Of a DNA stretch of 64,000 nt, positions 33,395 through 40,238 are shown one piece after another. Origin of the DNA: an uncultured bacterium. Its GTDB lineage: Bacteria > Verrucomicrobiota > Kiritimatiellia > CAIKKV01 > CAITUY01. A model generated the notes under the pieces. It saw only the letters and a program-made list of their open reading frames with translations, ran no database searches and was not told the DNA's origin. Each line of letters begins with the position of its first letter. Within the stretch, counting starts at the first letter, position 1. A program made the position numbers and the translations under genes. The stretch is from the NCBI GenBank assembly GCA_903895695.1, contig CAITUY010000095.1, forward strand, positions 1 through 64,000. The letters run 5' to 3'.

Positions 33395-35580
33395 CAAGAC
33401 GCCTCATCCTCGCCCTGCTGCTACTCCCCCTGTTCGCCCGGGCCTCCGCGGACCACTGGGCGATCGAAGGCGCCCCGCTTCGCTTCGAGGTGGAGGTCAC
33501 TCAGCCGCCATCCGAGCCGTCGGCCGGCATCCTGGCCATCATCCCGGACGGCGGCCTGCTGCCGCGGCCCATCGCCGACGCCACGGTCGTAACCCCTGCC
33601 GGCGAGGCCCTGCCCTCCGAGACCGTCTGGCACAACCCGGCACACGGCTACGCGGTGGCCTTCCTGCCCACCGGCAAAGTCGACCACTTCTGGATCTACC
33701 TGCGCGGCACGATCCAAACCCCCTCCTCGGCGATGAACCGCGGCATCTACCCAAGTCTGCTGCTCTTCACTCGCGCAGGCCCGGACGAACTCGAGAAGGC
33801 GGCCCGCCTGCCGGGCACCCTGCCCGACAAAACCGATACTCTCATGGGGCCGGTCCCGAACATCTGCATGCAAGACAACCCCTTCGGTCCCCATGAATTC
33901 TTTCAATCGTACTTTACCGGCTGGATCCGCCGCCCCAAGGCCGCGCGCGTTTACTTCTGCACAATCTCCCGCGACCAGTCCGAACTGCGTGTTGACGGCC
34001 GTACCGCGGCGACGTGGCCGGCCAATCGCGGCCGCAACGAAGGCGCCAAGGGCCAGTTCGGCTCCTGGGTCGAGTTGGCGGCGGGACTCCACCACATCGA
34101 GTACATCCAGTGCGCAGGCAACAGTGGAAAGGAAATGCAGGCCGCCTGGCGCATCCCGGGCGAGACTTCGGGCGAACTCCCGACCGCCATTCCCGAATCG
34201 GCCTACCTGCACTCCGGCCGATGCCGGTTGATCCACGCCGACTTCCGCGACGGCCGGCCGGCGTTCGTAGTGGAAGGCGACCTAACGCCGCAGCGCTATT
34301 TCTGGTTCGGCGACCGCCCTGTGAACCTCTACGACCTGCGCATCAACCCCCTGGGCCAGCCCACGAACGACACGACCTACACGTGGATTTACGACGCCGA
34401 CCGGCGCATGGTCTGGTCGCACTCGTCGTGGCTGTTCGATGGCGGCGCCTCGAACCCCGTGATGGTTTCTGCCGTCAACCGCGCCGGGACCACCAAGGTG
34501 AGCGTGCCGCTCTCCGTCATCGGCGAGGCCCCCCGCGGCAACGTGAATAGCAGCACCGACCGCGCCTGGTTCCGGGCCGTGATGCTCGGCATGTGCGAGT
34601 CCACCGTCGCCGGCCGGAGCCCCTGCGCGCGGTGGTCGCCCGACCTGTGGGAGTTGCTCGCCAACATCGCCGTACCCTTCGAGGGCACCGACCTCCTTGA
34701 AACCATCTTCACCCGCAGCCGGCGCGATACGCTCGCGCTGGATCGCTCCAAGCGCTGGACGCTGGAAGACGTATTCATAGGCGGCCTGCGCAATACGAAA
34801 CCCGACGACGCGCCGCGCTGGATCGAACAGTTCGAAAGAGAGGAGACGGACCCCTCACGGCGTTTCGCCTGGAAGCTGGAACGCTTCGACAGCACGCTCT
34901 ACGACTTCGCCGACACGGTGGCGGCACGCCGCATTGCGGCTGACCTCCAGTCCGCCGCCCAGACGCCCGAGCAGAAACTGCGCGCCATAATCCGGCTCGG
35001 CGACGTCGAGCGGTCCGTCAGCAACCTGGAAGCCGCGGTCACGCTCTATGGCGACGCGCAGGACCGCTATCACGAGCATCTCCGGAACGACCCGGCGACT
35101 CCGCAGCCCAAGCTCCTGGCCCCCACGACCCCGGCGAAACGCAAGGCAGCGCGCATGACCTCCGCGCGCGCCTACGCCCGCGCCCCGGGCCGCGATTGGA
35201 AAACTCTGGCCGTGCGCGAGGCGGCCTTCTATTCGACCGTCTCCAGCCTGACGCAATCCGGCTACTACTTCGAGGCCCGCGACACGCTGCGCCAGTGGGA
35301 ACTCGAAGTGCCGCTCAGCAAGCTTAGCGGCGACTACCCGCTCGCCGAAGCCGAGTACTACCTGGCTGTGGGAAATGTGCGGCGCGCCCTCACCGGCGTG
35401 CAGATGTACCGGAATAGCATGGATATCTCGAGTTCGTTGCCGGAGGTGATGGACCTCGAACTGCGTTGCCTGGTGGAACTGAAGCGGCAGCGCGAGGCCG
35501 AGGCGCTGGCAACCGAGATCCTGAAGGAGTTCCCCAACGCTCCTGCCGGCGAACGGGCAAAAAGGGTTCTGGGAAAGTGA
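33391..35580 (+). CDS. Large secreted protein with PA14-like domain
   Basis: About 729 residues. GTG 33391 overlaps the previous stop; the signal peptide is RRLILALLLLPLFARASA. Around residues 165-260 a PA14-like beta sandwich is suggested by FFQSYFTGWIRRPKAARVYF, ISRDQSELRVDGRTAATWP and LAAGLHHIEYIQ; such domains bind glycans or peptides. The C-terminal 250 residues are helical and repeat-like (ALDRSKRWTLEDVF, AEAEYYLAVGNVRRAL), perhaps TPR. It probably works outside the inner membrane with the other products of this operon. No enzymatic motif seen. Confidence 0.72.
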   Translation: MTRRLILALLLLPLFARASADHWAIEGAPLRFEVEVTQPPSEPSAGILAIIPDGGLLPRPIADATVVTPAGEALPSETVWHNPAHGYAVAFLPTGKVDHFWIYLRGTIQTPSSAMNRGIYPSLLLFTRAGPDELEKAARLPGTLPDKTDTLMGPVPNICMQDNPFGPHEFFQSYFTGWIRRPKAARVYFCTISRDQSELRVDGRTAATWPANRGRNEGAKGQFGSWVELAAGLHHIEYIQCAGNSGKEMQAAWRIPGETSGELPTAIPESAYLHSGRCRLIHADFRDGRPAFVVEGDLTPQRYFWFGDRPVNLYDLRINPLGQPTNDTTYTWIYDADRRMVWSHSSWLFDGGASNPVMVSAVNRAGTTKVSVPLSVIGEAPRGNVNSSTDRAWFRAVMLGMCESTVAGRSPCARWSPDLWELLANIAVPFEGTDLLETIFTRSRRDTLALDRSKRWTLEDVFIGGLRNTKPDDAPRWIEQFEREETDPSRRFAWKLERFDSTLYDFADTVAARRIAADLQSAAQTPEQKLRAIIRLGDVERSVSNLEAAVTLYGDAQDRYHEHLRNDPATPQPKLLAPTTPAKRKAARMTSARAYARAPGRDWKTLAVREAAFYSTVSSLTQSGYYFEARDTLRQWELEVPLSKLSGDYPLAEAEYYLAVGNVRRALTGVQMYRNSMDISSSLPEVMDLELRCLVELKRQREAEALATEILKEFPNAPAGERAKRVLGK

Positions 35581-36449
35581 TGAACTCACAGGAACATCCA
35601 AGGTCTCTTGTCTCCGTCCAGGGAGGTAGGGCGAGGGCCTCCGGCCCCGCCGTGACAGGAACGTCCCAGGCTCGGCGCGGCGAGGACGCCGTCGCCCTAC
35701 CTGTAATCCCGACGAAGACTGCAGTAGCCCTCCTTCTCGCCCTCGGACTGCTCTTGCCGCTGATGGCAACCGCGGCCGCGGAAAAGGGACGGGGCACCGG
35801 CACAGTCCAGTCGTCGCAGCTCTACACGCCGCCCGACCCGAGTGCGACCGGCGGGCTGCGCGGCCGGTTCGATCCAGCCGCGAAGCCCGCCGTGGCCGTC
35901 ATGGCCCAGGCCGTCGACGACTGGAAGAGCGTGTACAAGGGGACGCTCGAGGATGGCGGCCGCGCCTTCGCCTTCAGCGGCCTGCCCGTGGGCCGCTACG
36001 ATCTCGTGGTGGTCACCGCCGACGCGGTCCACGAAGGCCTGACCCTGGCCCGGGCGGACGACACCCTGACGGCGGACGAACGCAAGGCCATCGAGGCGGC
36101 CATTCTGAAGTCGACCCCCTTCTTCGATACGAAGCTCATGCACCGCAGCGCCGGTGTCGGCGGCGACGAGGGCAATGCCCGCGTCTTCCTGCAGGAGGTC
36201 CGGACCCGCCCGGTGACCCTGCAGAGCGCCGAGGTGCGCAGCGACATCCAGGTGCGCAGCCTCAAACTCGTGCTGACCGAGCGTGCTGGCAGGCCGGGCT
36301 GGGCTCTGGTACACACAAGGGAGATCATCCGTCAGGAAGTGACCGAGGGCCAGGTCAAAGGGCTGCTGGCCCATCACTACGTGCCGCGACTTGGCGGTGT
36401 CCGGGTGGTCGAGACGGTGAAGGATTTGGGCACGGTAACGCTGCCGTAA
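35580..36449 (+). CDS. Secreted protein with carboxypeptidase-regulatory-like domain
   Basis: About 289 residues. ATG 35580 overlaps the previous stop. As in two other proteins of the window, the first part is encoded by a palindromic repeat (35624-35702) and the signal peptide follows (TAVALLLALGLLLPLMATAAA). The middle has a small beta domain of carboxypeptidase-regulatory type (FAFSGLPVGRYDLVVVTADAV). The C-terminal part (EVRSDIQVRSLKLVLTE, HTREIIRQEVTEGQ) matches nothing recognised. It precedes the FHA-MoxR gene by 14 bases and is probably a periplasmic partner of that system. Confidence 0.7.
   Translation: MNSQEHPRSLVSVQGGRARASGPAVTGTSQARRGEDAVALPVIPTKTAVALLLALGLLLPLMATAAAEKGRGTGTVQSSQLYTPPDPSATGGLRGRFDPAAKPAVAVMAQAVDDWKSVYKGTLEDGGRAFAFSGLPVGRYDLVVVTADAVHEGLTLARADDTLTADERKAIEAAILKSTPFFDTKLMHRSAGVGGDEGNARVFLQEVRTRPVTLQSAEVRSDIQVRSLKLVLTERAGRPGWALVHTREIIRQEVTEGQVKGLLAHHYVPRLGGVRVVETVKDLGTVTLP
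35624..35702. repeat. Palindrome-ended repeat, copy B (inverted relative to copy A)
   Basis: Begins AGGTAGGGCG and ends CGCCCTACCT; its reverse complement matches 7716-7795 over its whole length, with the first 35 bases identical. It again lies in frame between a start codon and a signal peptide. Confidence 0.9.
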
Positions 36450-36463
36450 CAAAGGAAGAACCC

Positions 36464-37801
36464 ATGGCAACAATCACGTTCATGACGGGACTCGAATCCG
36501 GCAAAAGCCGCGAGATTGACGGAAGCCGGCCGGCCCTCATCGGCCGCAACCCGGAGTGTGACATCGTGCTGGCCGATGCCGTCGTCTCGGGGCGCCACGC
36601 CAGGATCGAGCGCACGTCTGCCGGCTGGACGATCGTCGATCTCGACAGTTCCAACGGCACGTTCATCGGGGGCCACCGCATTGAACGCCAGACACCGCTG
36701 GCCAGCGGCATGCTGGTCGACTTGGGCGACGAAGTCGCCTTCCGCTTCGAATTCGTAGCCGCCGCCGAACCCGACCAGCCGCCGCCCGAGGCCACGCCGG
36801 CCGAGTTGGAATTGATCAAGCAGATGGCCGACCGAACCGAACAGATTCGTCGCGAAGTCGGCAAGGTGATCATCGGGCAGACGGACGTCGTCGAGCAGCT
36901 CATCATGGTCCTGCTCGCGGGCGGCCACGGCCTGCTCGTCGGCATGCCGGGCATGGCCAAAACTCTCATGGTCAGCACCGTGGCCAGGGTGCTCGACCTG
37001 GATTTCCGGCGCATCCAATTCACGCCCGACCTCATGCCGACCGACATGACCGGCACCGAGGTGCTTGAGAGCGACCGGACCACGCAGGAGAAGACGTTCC
37101 GGTTCATCCGCGGGCCCATCTTCTGCAACCTGCTGCTGGCCGATGAAATCAACCGTACGCCGCCCAAGACCCAGGCCGCCCTGCTCGAGGCCATGCAGGA
37201 GAAGCGCGTCACGGTCGGCAACACGACCTATTCGCTCGATGCGCCGTTCTTTGTGCTGGCCACGCAGAACCCCATCGAGCAGGAGGGAACCTATCCCCTG
37301 CCCGAGGCGCAGCTCGACCGTTTCATGTACAACATCTGGGTCGACTACCCCCAGGAGCACGAGGAAGAGGAAATCGTGCGGACCACCACGGCCGCCGTGC
37401 CGACAATGCCGGAGAAGATCCTGAGCAAGCAGGACGTCCTGCAGTTGCAGAGCGTGGTGCGCAAGATTCCCGTGTCGCCGCACGTGGTTAAGTACACGAT
37501 CCGCCTGGTCCGCTCCACGCGTCCCGGCGATGCGCGGGCGCCGGACTTCGTGCGTCAGTTCGTGTCGACAGGCGCCGGCCCCCGCGCCGGACAATATCTT
37601 GTGCTGGCGGCCAAAGCGCGGGCCGTGATGGAAGGGCGCCTGCACGTGAGTTGCGCCGATGTCCGCCGGGCCGCCTTGCCCGTGCTCCGGCACCGGATTC
37701 TCACAAACTTCGCGGCGGATTCGGAAGGGCTGACACCCGTCAAACTGATCGAGAAACTGCTGGCCGCCGTTGAGGAACCGTCCGAGAAGGACTACGCATG
37801 A
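36464..37801 (+). CDS. FHA domain fused to MoxR AAA ATPase
   Basis: About 445 residues. The N-terminal FHA domain (GRNPECDIVLADAVVSGRHA, DSSNGTFIGG) binds phospho-threonine peptides. The C-terminal MoxR ATPase has the Walker A variant GMPGMAKT, Walker B LLADEINRTPP, sensor ATQNPIEQEGTYPLPEAQ and LDRFMY. MoxR proteins act as chaperones that insert metal or assemble VWA-domain partners; two VWA proteins lie upstream in the operon. The ATG has AAGGA upstream. An FHA-MoxR fusion suggests that the assembly step is controlled by Ser/Thr phosphorylation; no kinase gene is in the window. Confidence 0.92.
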   Translation: MATITFMTGLESGKSREIDGSRPALIGRNPECDIVLADAVVSGRHARIERTSAGWTIVDLDSSNGTFIGGHRIERQTPLASGMLVDLGDEVAFRFEFVAAAEPDQPPPEATPAELELIKQMADRTEQIRREVGKVIIGQTDVVEQLIMVLLAGGHGLLVGMPGMAKTLMVSTVARVLDLDFRRIQFTPDLMPTDMTGTEVLESDRTTQEKTFRFIRGPIFCNLLLADEINRTPPKTQAALLEAMQEKRVTVGNTTYSLDAPFFVLATQNPIEQEGTYPLPEAQLDRFMYNIWVDYPQEHEEEEIVRTTTAAVPTMPEKILSKQDVLQLQSVVRKIPVSPHVVKYTIRLVRSTRPGDARAPDFVRQFVSTGAGPRAGQYLVLAAKARAVMEGRLHVSCADVRRAALPVLRHRILTNFAADSEGLTPVKLIEKLLAAVEEPSEKDYA

Positions 37802-37815
37802 CGGGATGAAGCTGG

Positions 37816-38430
37816 ATGAAGCACGCATCCCCATTTCGGGCATCTCCCGCCACCTTGGGGTCCGCCTTGGCGGCAGCCTTGCTCATTGCGCTGCCCCTCA
37901 TCTCCTGCGCCATCCCGGCCGAGATCCACAGCGGCGACATCGCGTTCCCAGTCCCCGAAGGCTTCGAGGCAGTGACGCCCCTGACGAACGAATCCGACGT
38001 CGTGCGCCTCTTCGCCCGCCGGTCCTCGACCACGGCGGAGCCCGATACGTGGCTGACGATCCGGCAGACGCAAGCGTCAACCGGCGCAGTTGAGGCCGCT
38101 GCCGCCGAACCAAGCCGCGGTGTTCTGGGGCGCTACTCCGAGCGCCTGCACGGGTTAGACGTGGCCGTCCTCCAGGACCGGCTCACGACCAACGATTCCG
38201 TCTATCTTCAAAGCCGTGCGCAATTTCCCGCAGGCTCCGGCACACTGGAAGTCGACCTCAAGAGCCGTTCGCTCCAGGACCAAGAGATGAAGGAGATCAT
38301 GCGTGCCATCCTGGCGGCCGCCGCGGCCCAGCGCACCGAAAACCAGCAGGATTTCAGCGGCTGGGGCGCCATGTTCCTCTGCCTGGTTCTGGCCGCCGCC
38401 CTGATCATCATCGCGTGCGGAAGGCGCTGA
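37816..38430 (+). CDS. Membrane protein with extracytoplasmic domain, unknown
   Basis: About 204 residues. The signal or anchor helix LGSALAAALLIALPLI is followed by a beta-rich domain (IHSGDIAFPVPEGFEAVTPL, VVRLFARRS, YLQSRAQFPAGSGTLEVDL). A C-terminal helix (GAMFLCLVLAAALIIIACG) follows. It starts 14 bases after the MoxR stop and is the last gene of this long operon; the next genes are on the opposite strand. No family recognised; a PilZ-like or lipid-anchored sensor is not supported. Probably a membrane component of the same system. Confidence 0.65.
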   Translation: MKHASPFRASPATLGSALAAALLIALPLISCAIPAEIHSGDIAFPVPEGFEAVTPLTNESDVVRLFARRSSTTAEPDTWLTIRQTQASTGAVEAAAAEPSRGVLGRYSERLHGLDVAVLQDRLTTNDSVYLQSRAQFPAGSGTLEVDLKSRSLQDQEMKEIMRAILAAAAAQRTENQQDFSGWGAMFLCLVLAAALIIIACGRR

Positions 38431-38480
38431 GCGGGAGGGTATGGCACCTCAAGCGAAGGGGTTCAACTCTTCTTGGTCTG

Positions 38481-38999
38481 TCACTTGATCCGCGTCAGCT
38501 CGAAGGCGCTTACGGATTTCTTCTTGCCGCCCTCGAACTCCGTCCATTCTGCCGCGAGCTTGCCAGGGCCCTCGAATGTCAGCTTCAGGGCGTGCATATG
38601 CGGCTCCCGTTTCGCATCGACTTCGCCGCCGCGTGCCAGCTCCAGTTCGATCGTATCGGCGGTGCTATTCTTCAGCGCCATCTGAGGCCTGTTCCCGAGC
38701 GCACAGTAATGGGTCATGCAGAGCGCGCCGTTCTTGTCGTAATAGACGCTGACCATCTCGTGAGGCGTTCCCGGAAAGAGCGTCTCGACCACGGCGCTGC
38801 CGGCCCCCGTCACCCGATACTCGACGCGGACCGGTTGCCCCGTGGGTTCCATGCTGCCCGTGCCCTCCCATGTCCCCGCCAGTGATTTCATCCGCTCGAA
38901 TTCCTTCGAACCCGCCGAAGGCTGAGGCGCCATGCCGCCCGCCGCGACGCCCGCCGCCAGTGCCATTACCGCCACCATCCACAATGCCTGTCGCTTCAT
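38481..38999 (-). CDS. Secreted DUF1579-like protein
   Basis: About 172 residues. Signal peptide MKRQALWMVAVMALAAGVAA. The mature part has MKSLAGTWEGTGS, EYRVTGAGSAVVETLFPGTP and MVSVYYDKNGALCMTHYCAL, which fits the THAP4/DUF1579-like beta barrels that often carry heme or small ligands. ATG 38999 has AAGGAG nine bases upstream. It is the last of three small - strand genes (with SRPBCC and DUF3303-like), likely one transcription unit. Binding of a ligand is inferred from the fold only. Confidence 0.75.
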   Translation of the reverse strand: MKRQALWMVAVMALAAGVAAGGMAPQPSAGSKEFERMKSLAGTWEGTGSMEPTGQPVRVEYRVTGAGSAVVETLFPGTPHEMVSVYYDKNGALCMTHYCALGNRPQMALKNSTADTIELELARGGEVDAKREPHMHALKLTFEGPGKLAAEWTEFEGGKKKSVSAFELTRIK

Positions 39000-39100
39000 C
39001 GTCTGCTCCTTCTGTTGTGCGTTTTCGTTCCTTCCAAGAGCCGCTGGGTCTTTCGGCGTACCTCGGTTCGCGCCCGAGGGCCGGGGCAGCCCGGGGCGTC

Positions 39101-39544
39101 CTACCAAAGCCTGGGGAGGGCGTGGCCGGTCTCCAGCAAAGATTTCAGGCTGGCAAAGACCTTTGGCCAACCGTCGGTGATACCCTCCAGCATGGCGGAA
39201 CCGGCGTCAAGGCGGTCATGCAGCACGGAAAGCCGGGTGACGCCACGGCAGGGCGCGACCTGGAGAGTGACCCGCGAATACTTTTGCGGGCGGGCGGCAT
39301 CGGCGGGATCTGCCCACGTCACGATCAGTCGGCGCGGGGGCGAACTCTCCACGACCTTCCCAACCAGGTCGAGCGTGCGGGCCCGGTTGGCGCGCCGATG
39401 CTCCCACACGGAACCGCGTAACCAATCGGAAACGTTGTCATGCTGCCAGTACTGCCGGGTCAATGCCGGATCGAACAACGCCTTCCATACCTGGCTGGGC
39501 GTTGCCGCAATGTAAGTAACGCACGTAAACTGACGCTTGGCCAT
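39101..39544 (-). CDS. SRPBCC (AHSA1-like) domain protein
   Basis: About 147 residues of the START/Bet v1 fold: CVTYIAATPSQVWKALFDPA, LTRQYWQHDNVSDW and ESSPPRRLIVTWADP are typical of the activator-of-Hsp90 C-terminal group. Proteins of this kind bind hydrophobic ligands or act with ArsR-type regulators. ATG 39544 has AGAAGGAGG upstream. It lies between two other small genes on the same strand. No regulator gene is adjacent, so its ligand and role remain open. Confidence 0.85.
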   Translation of the reverse strand: MAKRQFTCVTYIAATPSQVWKALFDPALTRQYWQHDNVSDWLRGSVWEHRRANRARTLDLVGKVVESSPPRRLIVTWADPADAARPQKYSRVTLQVAPCRGVTRLSVLHDRLDAGSAMLEGITDGWPKVFASLKSLLETGHALPRLW

Positions 39545-39563
39545 GACAGGCCTCCTTCTGGCG

Positions 39564-39869
39564 CTAGTACCACTTCTTGGCAAGCAATTCGAGGCCTGCC
39601 CGTCCAAGTTCCTCGGGACTCATGACGATATGGAATTGGACGTCAGCATCGAAGAGCAGAAACCACGGCTCAGCCAGATCCGGCACCTTTGCCGACTGAT
39701 CTACGTTGACGATCAGGATTACGCCTCGGTGCCCGTCGTATTCGGTGAAGTACACGGCTTCAGGTTTGCAGTCCTCTAGTACCCGGTGGATCTTCTGCCC
39801 CACCGTGCCATCCTTGACGGCCGCATTGAACTGGGCGTTTGGAATCTTGACGTGCATGAGCATTCGCAT
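39564..39869 (-). CDS. Small DUF3303-like protein
   Basis: About 101 residues: MRMLMHVKIPNAQFNAAV, YFTEYDGHRGVILIVNV and PDLAEPWFLLFDADVQFHIV form a ferredoxin-like alpha/beta sandwich as in DUF3303 proteins. ATG 39869 has AAGGAGG upstream. First gene of the three-gene - strand group, so a promoter should lie between it and the P-type ATPase. Function unknown. Confidence 0.7.
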   Translation of the reverse strand: MRMLMHVKIPNAQFNAAVKDGTVGQKIHRVLEDCKPEAVYFTEYDGHRGVILIVNVDQSAKVPDLAEPWFLLFDADVQFHIVMSPEELGRAGLELLAKKWY

Positions 39870-40238
39870 TGTCGTCCTCCTTGCGCGTGGACCGAGAAAC
39901 GCCGGCCATCGACTTTCGACAGCCGGTCGGAACCGCGTCATGCGGCCTGTGTCGGGTCCGATGCGCTCCGACCGTGGCAGTCGGTTTTGTTGCTCTGGAG
40001 TGTGCCCTTTGACGCGGAGGACTCACATCGGGAAATCCATGAAGGTGCGCTTCGCAATGCCCTACCTGCGGGCATAGGTCAACGGTATCCACGCACCGCT
40101 GGTCGGGTCTCGCGGTGGGAGCAGTAGATCTGCCGCAGGAGGGCAATCGGCAAGCCGAAACGAGTGGCCGATCCGAATGCGAGTGGACAGTGCCCGCACG
40201 TTCATCCAGAATGCAGCGCTGGCAACCGCCCGGTATAG
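39870..40238. other. Divergent intergenic region, no gene seen
   Basis: About 370 bases between a - strand gene group and the + strand P-type ATPase. Open frames here are short and show no family features. Promoters for both directions should lie in it, but I can see no convincing -35/-10 pair. Confidence 0.5.
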
